Assembly (NCBI RefSeq): GCF_022747945.1
Contig: NZ_JALDST010000001.1
Coordinates: 1 to 64,000 of the forward strand
From: Micromonospora sp. R77
GTDB lineage: Bacteria > Actinomycetota > Actinomycetes > Mycobacteriales > Micromonosporaceae
Reading direction: 5' to 3'
Length of the DNA: 64,000 nucleotides
How positions within the stretch are numbered: position 1 is the first letter of the stretch; each line of letters opens with the position of its first letter. Below the pieces are notes generated by a model that saw only the letters and a program-made list of their open reading frames with translations, did no database searches and had not been told where the DNA came from. The position numbers were made by a program, and so were the translations under genes. Positions 26,207 through 39,336 of this stretch are shown piece after piece.

Positions 26207-27168
26207 TCAGCGGCCGGAGCCGGCGGACAGGGGCTGGGCAGGGCGCTGGCGGAGCTGCTGCCCCAGCGAGATCCCGTCGGGGCCGGCGTCGGAGCGGACC
26301 ACCTCGCCGGTCTCCAGCACCTGCTTGAAGCGGCGCAGGTCGTCGCGGACCTGCTGCTCGGGCTCCTCGCCGAACAGCTTCGCCACGGCCCGACCGAGGC
26401 GACCGGCGGGCGGCGCGTAGCCGAGCTGCACGCGGACCTCGGTGCCCCGGTCGCCGGGGGCCGGCAGGAAGCGCACCCGACCGGCGTTCGGCACCCGCGC
26501 GCCGGGCAGCGAGCGCCAGGCGAGCGACTCGTTCGGCCGGTCGTCGACGATCTCCGCGTCCCAGGAGATCGACCGGCCCGCCGGTCCCCGCGCCACCCAG
26601 TGGGAACGGCGCAGGTCGTCGGCCCGGACCGACTCCAGGTGGGTCATGAACCGGGGCAGGTTCTCCAGGTTCCGCCAGAACCGGTACGCCTCGCTGGCCG
26701 GGGTGTTGACGGTCACCGCGAGTTCCATCCGGACCAGTCGCCGGCGGGCCCGCCGGGCTCGCCCCGCGCGCAGCGTGGCCACCACGTCCACGGCGGTGAT
26801 GCCGGCGATGACGGCGGTGGTCACGGCGACCCGACGGCGTCGGTCGCCGGACCGGTCGGCCCAGGCCCGCCCGAGCAGCGCCAGGTCCATCGCGTCCCCG
26901 CCGACCCGGCTCCCCGTCCACCGGCCGGGGTGCCGCCCCGCAGCAACCCGGCGGCGGGGGCCAGCTCACGCAGCCCGATCGCCGGCAGCAGCGCCCGGGC
27001 CTCGCGCGAGTCGTCCAGGCCGGTCCACCGGGCGACCAGGTCCGGCGCGAGCAGCGCGCCCGCGCCGAGGGCCAGGCTGACCAGCCCGAGGGTACGCGGC
27101 AGCGCGCCGCTGCGCGCCGACCCGTCCAGTTCGGGCAGCACCACCCCGTCGATTCTCTCCACGTCCAC
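26207..27168 (-). pseudogene. SRPBCC (polyketide cyclase/dehydrase-like) membrane protein, frameshifted
   Basis: Two frames form one protein of about 320 residues. The N part, from GTG 27168 with GGGAG upstream, contains membrane segments (RTLGLVSLALGAGALLAPDL and LLPAIGLRELAPAAGLL). The C part is open from ATG 26890 (MDLALLGRAW) and contains one more helix and then an SRPBCC domain (VTVNTPASEAYRFWRNLENL, then VRVQLGYAPPAG). Adding one base near 26918-26925 restores a continuous chain through GTPAG and W-T-G-S-R-V-G-G-D-A. SRPBCC folds bind hydrophobic ligands. The gene is upstream of the formaldehyde-type dehydrogenase. As written it is interrupted; consensus error is a realistic alternative. 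Confidence 0.65.
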
Positions 27169-27796
27169 GCCTCGCTCCCGCGTCGTCGGGACCGCCCCGC
27201 CCGGCGGCCGGCGGTGATCCCGCCATGCTGACGCTATGCCCCCGAATCGGGACACGAACCCCGAATCCACGCGCGGGCCGCCGGATATCGACCGCTGGGT
27301 GCCGGAGGCCGGATGCCGACCTCTGCGCGCCGGAAGCCGGATGCCGGTCGGGCACCAGGCGCTCTTCCGGCGACGACCAGCACGATGCCCCGGTTCTCCT
27401 TGCCGCCGGTGGGCACCGGCGAGTCCTCCGCCCGGTCCCGTTGTTCACCGAGCCGGACCAGGCTCACGGCCGCTACGAACCTGATTACATCAGTGGATCA
27501 GGCACTCGACGGTGATCATGATTCATGTGGGTAATCAGGTTCGTAGCGGCAGGGCAGCGTCTTCTCCCGTCGCGTATCTCACCCACCGGCGGCGGGCCCG
27601 GACGGGGCTGCTCACGGCATGCCAGCCGGTGACGAGACCGTTCGCGAAGCCGGACACCGGCCAGCGGCGGGCGAGGACGGCCGGCGAACCAACCCGGCCA
27701 CCGGCTGAACCTGGCCAGCACCCGACCCGGCCGAGGACCCGACCCGGCGGGACGGACAGCGGCGGCCGGGTGCTCGGCCGCCACTGCCGGGGCGGC
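27169..27796. other. 628-nt gene-free stretch between treZ and the SRPBCC gene
   Basis: No open frame here has credible codon use or a start. It holds the upstream region of the SRPBCC gene, two imperfect copies of a GCCGGA(G/A)GCCGGATGCCG unit near 27300-27350, and the 82-bp inverted-repeat element at 27469-27550, where base composition drops. The remainder, 27560-27796, is GC-rich with no recognisable feature. Confidence 0.5.
27469..27550. repeat. 82-bp element with 20-bp perfect inverted ends
   Basis: Arms 27469-27488 and 27531-27550 are exact reverse complements (GCCGCTACGAACCTGATTAC and its complement), separated by 42 nt. The interior is AT-richer and has partly palindromic TGATCATGA and TGATTACATCAGTGGATCA sequences. 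Possibilities are a miniature inverted-repeat element, a long-stem terminator or a recombination site. No obvious target duplication flanks it. Confidence 0.6.
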
Positions 27797-29527
27797 TCAG
27801 GCGACGATTGCGGCCGTCTCGGCCGGCAGCTGGAGGCCGTCCCGCATCACCGTGACCCCGGTGCCGGTGGTCAGCAGGACGGTGCGTACCGGGCCGGGCA
27901 GGTTGATCCGCTGTGCCTTGCCGGCCAGGTTCGCCACCACCAGCGTCTCGCCCCGGCGCATCACCAGGAACTGGTCGCCGTGCCGGACCTCGACCGCGTC
28001 CAGTCGGGGGTCGGACAGGTCGGCGCGGCTCTTGCGCAGGGCGATCAGCCGCCGGTGGAAGTCGTACATCTCGCGGTGTTCGGGTTTGTCCAGCTCGGCC
28101 CAGTCGAGCCGGGAGCGGACGAAGGTCTGCCGGTCCTGGGGATCGGGCACGTCCCCGGGCGGCCAGCCGTGCGCGGCGAACTCGCGCCGACGGCCGGTGG
28201 CGACGGCGGTGGCCAGCTCCGGCTCCGGGTGGCTGGTGAAGAACTGCCACGGGGTGCTGGCCGCCCACTCCTCCCCCATGAACAGCATCGGGGTGAACGG
28301 CGCGGTCATCAGCAGCGTCGCCCCGACCCGCAGCAGCGCCGGGGAGAGCGTGGCGGAGATCCGGTCACCGGTGGCCCGGTTGCCGATCTGGTCGTGGTTC
28401 TGCAGGTACGCCACGAACCGGTGCCCCGGCGTCCGCTGCCGGTCCACCGGCCGGCCGTGGCTGCGCCTGCGGAAGCTGGACCAGGTGCCGGCGTGGAAGA
28501 ACGCTCCGGTCAGCACGTCCGCCAGGCACTCCAGGGAGCCGAAGTCGCCGTAGTAGCCCTGCCGCTCGCCGGTGAGCAGGGTGTGCAGCGCGTGGTGGGC
28601 GTCGTCGTTCCACTGGGCGTGCAGGCCGTACCCGCCGGCCTCCCGTGGCGTGATCAGTTTCGCGTCGTTGAGGTCGGACTCGGCGATCAGCGACAGCGGC
28701 CGGCCGAGGTGGGTGGCCAGGGCCTCCACCTCCACGGCGACCTGCTCCAGGAAGTGGGTGGCCCGGGAGTCGGGCATGGCGTGCACGGCGTCCAGCCGCA
28801 GCCCGTCGACGTGGTAGTCGCGCAGCCACATCAGCACGCTGTCGATGATGTAGCGGCGCACCCCGTCGGAGTGCGGGCCGTCCAGGTTGACGGTGCGGCC
28901 CCAGGTGTTGCTCTGCTCGGTCAGGTAGGGCGCGAACATCGGCGCGTAGGCCCCGGAGGGCCCGAAATGGTTGTAGACGACGTCGAGGATCACCCCCAGC
29001 CCCTTGGCGTGGGCGGCGTCGACCAGTCGTTTCAGCCCGTCCGGTCCCCCGTACGGCTGGTGCGGGGCATACCAGCAGACCCCGTCGTAACCCCAGTTGT
29101 GCTCGCCGTTGAAAGCGTTGACCGGCAGCAGCTCGATCAGGTCGACGCCGAGGTCGACCAGGTGGTCGAGGCGGCCGATCGCCGCGTCGAAGGTGCCCTC
29201 CGGGGTGAAGGTGCCGATGTGCAGCTCGTAGAGGATGCTGCCGGGCAGCTGCCGGCCGGTCCAGCCCTGGTCGGTCCAGTCGAACGCGGCGTGGTCGTAG
29301 CGGCGGCTCGGGCCGTGCACGCCGGCCGGCTGCCAGGCCGATCGGGGGTCGGGCAGCGCCCGCTCGTCGTCGCCGAGGACGAAGGCGTAGTCGGTGCCCG
29401 GGCCGGCGTCGGGCACCTCGACCCGCCACCAGCCGTCCGGGCCGGAACGCATCTCGTGGTCGGCGACGCCGGGCAGGCGCAGCCGGACCCGGGCGGCCTC
29501 GGGCGCCCACACCGTGAACTCGGTCAT
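27797..29527 (-). CDS. treZ: Malto-oligosyltrehalose trehalohydrolase
   Basis: 576 residues, GH13. An N-terminal carbohydrate-binding-like domain (about 1-90) is followed by a TIM barrel. Conserved blocks are LDVVYNHFG, the nucleophile region DGLRLDAVHA, the acid/base region LIAESDLND and LQNHDQIGN. TreZ releases trehalose from maltooligosyltrehalose made by TreY. The start ATG overlaps the treY stop by 4 bp (ATGA). It is the last gene of the treX-treY-treZ operon. Confidence 0.95.
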   Translation of the reverse strand: MTEFTVWAPEAARVRLRLPGVADHEMRSGPDGWWRVEVPDAGPGTDYAFVLGDDERALPDPRSAWQPAGVHGPSRRYDHAAFDWTDQGWTGRQLPGSILYELHIGTFTPEGTFDAAIGRLDHLVDLGVDLIELLPVNAFNGEHNWGYDGVCWYAPHQPYGGPDGLKRLVDAAHAKGLGVILDVVYNHFGPSGAYAPMFAPYLTEQSNTWGRTVNLDGPHSDGVRRYIIDSVLMWLRDYHVDGLRLDAVHAMPDSRATHFLEQVAVEVEALATHLGRPLSLIAESDLNDAKLITPREAGGYGLHAQWNDDAHHALHTLLTGERQGYYGDFGSLECLADVLTGAFFHAGTWSSFRRRSHGRPVDRQRTPGHRFVAYLQNHDQIGNRATGDRISATLSPALLRVGATLLMTAPFTPMLFMGEEWAASTPWQFFTSHPEPELATAVATGRRREFAAHGWPPGDVPDPQDRQTFVRSRLDWAELDKPEHREMYDFHRRLIALRKSRADLSDPRLDAVEVRHGDQFLVMRRGETLVVANLAGKAQRINLPGPVRTVLLTTGTGVTVMRDGLQLPAETAAIVA

Positions 29528-31848
29528 GCGGCAGCCTCCACGGAGTCGGTGGGAGCCAGGAGGGCGACGGGATAGGTGCTCAACAGATCATGAAGGAGCA
29601 GCTCAGAACCACTGTAGACCCGACCGGTGAACAGGTCGGTCACCGGATGAACAGGAAGTGACAGAGTCGTGTCGCGCCAGCCGCCGGCCTCGGCCAGACC
29701 GAGCGGCAGCCGGGTGGCCACGGCGATCGCCCCGCCCCGGTCGAAGGCGACCACGTGCGTCCCGGCCGGCCCGTGCGCCGGCACCGGCCGGTAGCCGGCG
29801 AACAGCTCCGGGCGGTCCCGGCGCAACCGCAGCGTCCGGGACACCACCAGCAGCTTCGCCGCGCCGTCGGCGGCCACGTCGGGCCGCCGGCCGGCGTCGA
29901 GCCGGGCCAGCAGCTCCCGGCGTACGGCGAAGTCGACCGGGCGGCGGTTGTCGGGATCGACCAGCGAGTTCTCCCAGAGCTCGGTGCCCTGGTAGGTGTC
30001 CGGCACACCGGGCATGGCGAGCTGGACCAGCTTCTGCCCGAGCGAGTTGGACCAGCCGGCCGGGGTGATCCCGGCGGCGAAGGCGGTCAGCTCGGCGTGC
30101 AGCTCCGGGTCGTCGTACATCCGGTCGACCAGGGCGTGCAGCTGCCGCTCGAAGGCCGGGTCGGGGTCGGCCCAGCTGGTGGAGACCGACGCCTCCCGGG
30201 CGGCCTTCTCCACGTACGCGTGCAGGCGCTCCCGCTCGATCGGCCAGGCGCCGACGGCGGTCTGCCAGAGCAGGTGGGCGAAGGCGGGGTCGGCCAGCGG
30301 GGCGCGGGACATCCAGTCGCCGACCCGCTCGGCCCAGCGGCCGGGCAGCTCGGACAGGACGGCCAGCCGGGCCCGGACGTCCTCGCCGCGCTTGGTGTCG
30401 TGGGTGGAGAGGGCGGTCATGCTCGCCGGCCAGCGCACCTGGCGGGCGGCGGCGAAGCGGTGGAACTCGGCCGGCGGCACGCCGAAGTGGGCGGGGCTGC
30501 CGCCGACCTCGTTGAGCGCGACGAACCGGCTCCACCGGTAGTAGGCGGTGTCCTCGACGCCCTTGGCCATCACCGCGCCGGTGAGCTGCGGGAACCGGGC
30601 GGCCAGCTCGTGGTCGGGGTCGCGGAGCCGGGCGGTGACCGCGTCCAGGGTGGCGGTCAGGTCGGGGCGGCGGCGCCCGGCCTCGGCGCGGGCGGCGGCC
30701 AGGTGCCGGGCCCCCTCCGGCGGGTAGCCGCGGTAGACCGGGAAGCAGGCGGCCAGCTCGGTGAGGGCGGCCCGGACCTGTTCACGCTCCAGCTCGGGCA
30801 CGAGCGCGGCGAGCCGGCTCAGCTCGGCGGCGAGCAGCCGGGTGGCGGCCTCCAGCTTCGTGTCGTGGGTCAGGTTCGGCCAGGAGGTGGCCTGCCCGGT
30901 GAGCCGGGTGTCCAGGGCGGTGAAGTCGCCCTCGGCGCGCGGGTCGACGAAGAGACCGCTGACGGCGGCGAGGGCGTCGTAGCCGGTGGTGCCGTCGACC
31001 GGCCAGTCGGGCAGCTCCTCGCCGTACTCCAGGATCTTCTCCACGACCAGCCACGCGGCGGGCGCGGCGGCGCGCAGCCGGGCCAGGTATTCCGCCGGGT
31101 CGCGCAGCCCGTCCGGGTGGTCCACCCGGATGCCGTCCAGCTCGCCGGCGTCGGCCCAGCGCAGGATCTCCGCGTGGGTGGCCCGGAAGACCTCCGGGTC
31201 CTCCACCCGCAGGCCGGCCAGGTCGGAGACGGCGAAGAACCGGCGGTACGTCAGCTCGCTGTCGCCGCGCCGCCAGGAGACCAGCTCGTAGTGCTGCCGG
31301 TCGTGCACCTGCCGGGGGTTGCCGGCGTCGGTGCCGTCGGCGATCGGGAAGCGGTGCTCGTGGTAGCGCAGCTCCCCGTCGGCGACCTTGAGGTCGTCGA
31401 GGGCGTCGGGGGTGTCGGCGAGCACCGGCAGCAGCAGCCGACCCCGGTCCCAGTCGATGTCGAACCAGTCCGCGTACGCCGACTCGCGGCCCCGGCGCAG
31501 CACGTCCCACCAGGCGGGGTTGGCCGCGGGTCGGGCCACCCCGGCGTGGTTGGGCACGATGTCCACGACCAGGCCCAGGCCGGCGGCGCGCAGCGCCCGG
31601 ACCAGCCGCTGCCGGCCGGCCTCGCCGCCGAGTTCGGGGTTGACCGCGCGGTGGTCGACCACGTCGTAGCCGTGCGCCGAGCCGGGGGTGGCGGTGAGCA
31701 GCGGCGCGCTGTAGAGGTGGGTGACGCCGAGGTCGGCGAGGTAGCCGGTGAGGCCGGCGGTGGCGTCGAGGTCGAACCCGGGCCGCACCTGGACGCGGTA
31801 GGTCGACCCCACCCGCGTCGTCGCGTCGGGTCGGGGGATGTCGGTCAT
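29524..31848 (-). CDS. treY: Malto-oligosyltrehalose synthase
   Basis: 774 residues from ATG 31848. GH13 TreY: the N-terminus STYRVQVRPGFDLDATAGLT is the standard opening, then VDIVPNHAGV. The nucleophile block is GIRVDHPDGLRDP, the acid block VVEKILEYGE, and the C-terminal block LSTHDTKRGEDVRARL. It converts the reducing end of maltodextrin to a trehalose unit, giving the TreZ substrate. It starts 2 nt after the glgX/treX stop and overlaps treZ by 4 bp, so the three are tightly coupled. An in-frame extension up to 31968 runs through treX coding sequence and is rejected. Confidence 0.95.
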   Translation of the reverse strand: MTDIPRPDATTRVGSTYRVQVRPGFDLDATAGLTGYLADLGVTHLYSAPLLTATPGSAHGYDVVDHRAVNPELGGEAGRQRLVRALRAAGLGLVVDIVPNHAGVARPAANPAWWDVLRRGRESAYADWFDIDWDRGRLLLPVLADTPDALDDLKVADGELRYHEHRFPIADGTDAGNPRQVHDRQHYELVSWRRGDSELTYRRFFAVSDLAGLRVEDPEVFRATHAEILRWADAGELDGIRVDHPDGLRDPAEYLARLRAAAPAAWLVVEKILEYGEELPDWPVDGTTGYDALAAVSGLFVDPRAEGDFTALDTRLTGQATSWPNLTHDTKLEAATRLLAAELSRLAALVPELEREQVRAALTELAACFPVYRGYPPEGARHLAAARAEAGRRRPDLTATLDAVTARLRDPDHELAARFPQLTGAVMAKGVEDTAYYRWSRFVALNEVGGSPAHFGVPPAEFHRFAAARQVRWPASMTALSTHDTKRGEDVRARLAVLSELPGRWAERVGDWMSRAPLADPAFAHLLWQTAVGAWPIERERLHAYVEKAAREASVSTSWADPDPAFERQLHALVDRMYDDPELHAELTAFAAGITPAGWSNSLGQKLVQLAMPGVPDTYQGTELWENSLVDPDNRRPVDFAVRRELLARLDAGRRPDVAADGAAKLLVVSRTLRLRRDRPELFAGYRPVPAHGPAGTHVVAFDRGGAIAVATRLPLGLAEAGGWRDTTLSLPVHPVTDLFTGRVYSGSELLLHDLLSTYPVALLAPTDSVEAAA

Positions 31849-31850
31849 GG

Positions 31851-33968
<2,118 letters not shown>

Positions 33969-34284
33969 GTCGCTCCTTCGGCCCATGATCATGAACGCAC
34001 CGGTGGGCGTCCCGCCGGTGCGCACGCCGCTAATGCCCAGCGTCCCGCGCGCCCAATCCACCCGTTCGGACCGTAACCGAAATCCACCCACCTGAGGCGG
34101 GGTGGACCTTTGGGTGTCGTCCGTCACGATCGCGCCTCTCGAGATGCGGTGCGGCGCGGAATGCCCTTTGCTGGTGCTCGGACGCGCGCGCACGCGTCGT
34201 CCGTCCGGCCCTCGGCCACCCCCACCACGCTCCCCCGCCGCCAGTGTCGTCGGCGCGCCCCTGCATGTATGGATGGAGATTGAT
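33969..34284. promoter_or_regulatory. 316-nt divergent region, treXYZ / glucosyltransferase
   Basis: Gene-free interval carrying the promoters of two divergent alpha-glucan units. A 7-bp stem (34083-34089 with 34100-34106) and a GCACCGG/CCGGTGC inverted pair near 33996-34022 could be operators. No reliable -35/-10 pair could be fixed. Confidence 0.35.
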
Positions 34285-35688
34285 GTGACGACCCTGCGGG
34301 TCGGCGAGCAGACCGCCACCGCCGTGGACCGGACCCACCGGCCCACCCTCACCTCCCGGCCCCAGCTCCCCCCGCCCGGCGGCGGCGGCGTCCCGCCCCG
34401 GACCCGGCGCATCCTGATGCTCTCCTGGGAGTACCCGCCGGTGCTCGTCGGTGGCCTCGGCCGGCACGTGCACGCGCTCTCCGTCGCGCTGGCCGCCGCC
34501 GGGCACGAGGTCACCGTCGTCACCCGCCACACCGAGGGCGCCCCGCTGGAGGAGTACGCCGACGGCGTGCGGATCGTCCGCGCCGCCGAGGACCCGGTCA
34601 CCTTCCCGCTCGCCACGAACTCCCTGCTCGCCTGGACGATGGCGTTCAACCACACGCTCACCCGGGCCGCCCTGCGCGCCGCCGAGTCCGGCTCGTACGA
34701 CGTGATCCACGCCCACGACTGGCTGGTCGCGCACACCGCGATGACCCTGCGCGAACACCTGGACGTGCCGCTGGTCAGCACCATCCACGCCACCGAGGCG
34801 GGCCGGCACCAGGGCTGGCTGCCGGAGGAGATGAACCGCACCATCCACGGCGTCGAGCAGTGGCTCGCCGCCGAGTCCGGCCGGGTGATCGTCTGCTCCG
34901 GCTACATGCGCGACGAGGTGGGCGCGCTCTTCGGGGTTCCGGGCGCCCGCGTCGACGTGGTGCCCAACGGGGTGGAGCCGCACCGCTGGAAGGTGTCGGC
35001 GTCGGCGGTGGCCGCCGCCCGGACCCGGTACGCCGGGGACGGCCCCCTGGTCACCTTCGCCGGCCGGCTGGTCTACGAGAAGGGCGTGCAGCACCTGCTC
35101 GCCGGGCTGCCCCGGCTGCGCGACCGGCACCCGGGCCTGCGCGCGGTGATCGTCGGCGACGGCCCGTACAAGGCGGCGCTGGAGGCCGAGGTGCACCGGC
35201 TCGGGCTGGGCGGCACGGTCAGCATGCCCGGCTTCCTCGGCGGCACCGACCTGCCCGCCGTGATGGCCGCCTCGGACTGCTTCGCGGTGCCGAGCATCTA
35301 CGAGCCGTTCGGCATGGTGGCCCTGGAGGGCGCCGCCGCCGGGGCGCCCCTGGCGGTGGCCCGCACCGGCGGGCTGGCCGAGATCGTCGAGACCGGGGTC
35401 ACCGGGATGACCTTCGCCCCGCAGGACCCGGACGGGCTGAGCGAGGCGGTGCACGCGCTGCTGTCCGACCGGGAGCGGGCCCGCACCCTGGCCCGCCGCG
35501 CCCGGCGGATGGTGCACGAGCAGTACGGCTGGTCCGCCATCGCGGCCCGCACCGCCGCCGCGTACGCCGCCGCCATCGCGGGCGACGCCCGGTTCACCGC
35601 CGAGCGCACCGAACAGCGGATGGCGCTCGGCCGTACCCTGCCCGCCCTCCCCGACGGCAACCTTCTCGCCGCCGCCGGCCTCCGCTGA
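34285..35688 (+). CDS. GT4 alpha-glucosyltransferase, Rv3032-like
   Basis: 467 residues. After a disordered Pro/Gly-rich start of about 35 residues, the GT-B fold begins RILMLSWEYPPVLVGGLGRH. This opening plus VIHAHDWLVAHTAM and STIHATEAGRHQGWLPEEMN closely match, from memory, mycobacterial Rv3032, an alpha-1,4-glucosyltransferase for methylglucose lipopolysaccharide and glycogen. Donor domain: FAGRLVYEKGVQHLL and EPFGMVALEGAAAG. GTG 34285 is chosen because GGAG lies 6 nt upstream; ATG 34273 is an alternative. It is divergent from treXYZ, and GpgS of the same pathway is encoded at 9868. It ends at the 35713-35746 terminator. Confidence 0.85.
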   Translation: MTTLRVGEQTATAVDRTHRPTLTSRPQLPPPGGGGVPPRTRRILMLSWEYPPVLVGGLGRHVHALSVALAAAGHEVTVVTRHTEGAPLEEYADGVRIVRAAEDPVTFPLATNSLLAWTMAFNHTLTRAALRAAESGSYDVIHAHDWLVAHTAMTLREHLDVPLVSTIHATEAGRHQGWLPEEMNRTIHGVEQWLAAESGRVIVCSGYMRDEVGALFGVPGARVDVVPNGVEPHRWKVSASAVAAARTRYAGDGPLVTFAGRLVYEKGVQHLLAGLPRLRDRHPGLRAVIVGDGPYKAALEAEVHRLGLGGTVSMPGFLGGTDLPAVMAASDCFAVPSIYEPFGMVALEGAAAGAPLAVARTGGLAEIVETGVTGMTFAPQDPDGLSEAVHALLSDRERARTLARRARRMVHEQYGWSAIAARTAAAYAAAIAGDARFTAERTEQRMALGRTLPALPDGNLLAAAGLR

Positions 35689-35712
35689 CCCCGCGCGGGG
35701 CGCGTACGCGAA

Positions 35713-35746
35713 AAGGCCGCCGACCCCTCGCGGGGTCGGCGGCCTT
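35713..35746. terminator. 15-bp perfect hairpin, bidirectional
   Basis: Arms 35713-35727 and 35732-35746 (AAGGCCGCCGACCCC and complement) with a TCGC loop. It lies between the convergent glucosyltransferase and citrate synthase genes, with AAAA before the left arm and CTT at the end of the right arm. Confidence 0.88.
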
Positions 35747-35763
35747 CGTCGTGGGTGCGGGGC

Positions 35764-37047
<1,284 letters not shown>

Positions 37048-37290
37048 GTGTTCCCTCGCTTCGCCGGCAAGATCTTCGCTGAATTGCCTTCGCTTTTACC
37101 GTAAACACGGTCGTGGGGACACCGCTCGCCGTGGTTCTGCGGTGAGGTATGCGTCACCCGTTTCCCGACGAGTCGGCGCGGAAACCCGGCCGGGCGGGTC
37201 CGGGCCGCCGACGGGTGCCCCGCCGGACGACGCTGGGAGCGCGCCCAGGAAATGCCTGGTGGAGGGCCTGGTGGTGGCGTGGGCGGCGGC

Positions 37291-39336
37291 TCAGGAGAGG
37301 GTGAGGCGGCGCAGGGTGCCGTCGGCGGCCACCCGGAAGAGGTCGAGCCGGTTCGGTCCGGCGGCGAAGAGCCGGTCGTCGGGGAGGAACGCGGCGAACC
37401 GGCGTCCGCCGGAGTCGGCGGGGACGACCGGGACGACCGCCCCGATGGTGCCGTTGACCGCGACGGCGAGCTTCGTGCCGTCCGGCACCGAGGCGGGGAC
37501 GGTGCCCCAGACCAGCGCCGGCAGTTCGCCGTGCGCGGGGTCGACCGCGCGGAACGCGTCGAGGTTCGCCACCCGGGCGGTCCCGCCGACCGGCCGCTCC
37601 CCCGGCCGGGTGCCGACCAGCGGGTCCGGTGCCGGGGGCGGGAGCGGGGCGGGCACGCCGCCGGTGATGGTGGTCGGCTGGCCGGGACGGTCGTAGAAGA
37701 GCTTGTCGCCGCCGGGGCGGGGGGCCTGCCGGGCGGAGCGGCCGTCCATCCGCCACGGGATCCGGACGTGCGTCTCGTCGGCGATGGTGGGCAGCAGGTC
37801 CACGTGCTGCCAGTTGCGGTCGTCGACCCGGCCGGCGCGCTGGCCGGGCTCCTTGACGAACATCGGCACCCAGGCGACCTGGCCGGCGGCGTGCACGATC
37901 GCGTCCATCCCCCGCCCCTGCCAGTCCCGGGTGAAGCTCACCCCGTGGTCGGCGGTGACCAGGACCAGCGCCTTGTCGTACAGGCCGGTGGCGCGCAGGG
38001 TGCGCAGCGTCTCGCCGATCAGCCGGTCGGTGTAGCCGAGCTGGGCGAGGTGCCGCTGCCGGGCCAGCTCCACCCAGCCGGCGCCGTCGTTGGGCAGGTC
38101 CTCCGGGGCGGCGTAGTGCGCCCCGGACGGCAGCCAGACCCACGGCGAGTGCGGCATGAGCAGGTGCAGGAAGTGCAGGGTCGGGCGGGCCGACGGGCGC
38201 AGCCCGGCCAGGAACTCGGTGAACCGGGCCGGCTGGTTGTCGTCGAGGGTGTCCCAGCGGAACTTCGGGTCGACGGGCACCGGCTCGGCGGCGTCCAGGC
38301 CCGCCTCGGCGCGGCTCAGCTCGCGGTAGGAGTCCTCCGGGTCGACCCGGCTGTCGACCGGCGCGGTGACCTGCCGCAGGAGCCGGCCGCTCTCCCGGAC
38401 CAGCACGCCGAGCCCCTGCTCGGGGCTGGCCGGCTGCTCGCAGCGGCTGGGCGGGCAGAGCCGGGTGATGCTCTCCTGGGCGCGGACGTCGTAGAGGCCG
38501 CCGAGGGCGGTGAAGAGGTTGTCCGGGTACTGCGAGTAGTGCGGGGCGACAGGTCGGGCCGGGTAGCGGCCGGTCAGCATGGCCGGCAGCGCGTAGGGCG
38601 TCCAGCCGCTGACGCCGGTGGCGTTGCGGTACCAGGTCGACCCGGCCGCCAGCTCGGCGAAGTGCGGATAGCGGGCGGAGTCGATCTTCCCGTCCGGGCC
38701 GAGCAACGAGACCAGCGGCAGCTCGTCGAGGACGATCATGACGACCGGTGGGTGGCTGCCCGGGCCGGCCACCCCCGCCGCGCCGGAGTGCGCGCGGGGC
38801 AGCACCACCGCCGAGGCCGGTGAGGCGAAGAGGAAGAGCCCGACGAAGACCGGCGGCCCGATCGCCGCGGCCCGCAGCACCCGGCCGGGCACCCGCCAGC
38901 GCCGGTGGGCGGCCGCGCCGGCCGCGCCGGCCACCCCCGCAACCAGCAGCAGGGGTACGCCCCGCAGCGGCGTGAGGTGCCGCCCCACCTGCACGGCGAG
39001 CGCGCCGAGCAGCAGCCCGACGAGCAGCGTGTGCACGGCCGCGCGGGCGGTCCGACCGGCCATCCGGCTCACCACCCCGACCAGCGCGACCGCCACCGTC
39101 GGCACCACGGCGATGAGCGCCACCAGCAGCAGGATGTCGGCCGGGGCGGCCCGGTGGAACAGGAAGAAGTCCGGGCTGCGCCCGAGCACGTCGAGCAGGG
39201 GCTGGGTGACCACCAGCCCGACCAGGGCGGCCACCTCCAGCAGCCGGCCCGCCTCCGCCCGCCACCGCCGGCCGGGCCGCGCCGGCTCGGCCGCGACCGG
39301 CCGCAGCCCGGGTGGGGCGAGGGTGTCCTCAGCCAC
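37291..39336 (-). CDS. Membrane sulfatase-like (alkaline phosphatase superfamily) protein
   Basis: 681 residues from GTG 39336. The N-terminal region has about five membrane helices (residues 30-190), then an extracytoplasmic sulfatase-fold domain with metal site VVMIVLDELPLVSL. The nucleophile region GWTPYALPAMLTGRYP has Thr rather than the Cys/Ser of formylglycine sulfatases, as in LTA-synthase and phosphoethanolamine transferase types. DHG in VTADHGVSF is the second metal motif. A C-terminal globular domain of about 100 residues follows. It probably transfers or hydrolyses a phospho-group on an envelope polymer. The start overlaps the methyltransferase stop by 8 bp. Confidence 0.83.
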   Translation of the reverse strand: MAEDTLAPPGLRPVAAEPARPGRRWRAEAGRLLEVAALVGLVVTQPLLDVLGRSPDFFLFHRAAPADILLLVALIAVVPTVAVALVGVVSRMAGRTARAAVHTLLVGLLLGALAVQVGRHLTPLRGVPLLLVAGVAGAAGAAAHRRWRVPGRVLRAAAIGPPVFVGLFLFASPASAVVLPRAHSGAAGVAGPGSHPPVVMIVLDELPLVSLLGPDGKIDSARYPHFAELAAGSTWYRNATGVSGWTPYALPAMLTGRYPARPVAPHYSQYPDNLFTALGGLYDVRAQESITRLCPPSRCEQPASPEQGLGVLVRESGRLLRQVTAPVDSRVDPEDSYRELSRAEAGLDAAEPVPVDPKFRWDTLDDNQPARFTEFLAGLRPSARPTLHFLHLLMPHSPWVWLPSGAHYAAPEDLPNDGAGWVELARQRHLAQLGYTDRLIGETLRTLRATGLYDKALVLVTADHGVSFTRDWQGRGMDAIVHAAGQVAWVPMFVKEPGQRAGRVDDRNWQHVDLLPTIADETHVRIPWRMDGRSARQAPRPGGDKLFYDRPGQPTTITGGVPAPLPPPAPDPLVGTRPGERPVGGTARVANLDAFRAVDPAHGELPALVWGTVPASVPDGTKLAVAVNGTIGAVVPVVPADSGGRRFAAFLPDDRLFAAGPNRLDLFRVAADGTLRRLTLS

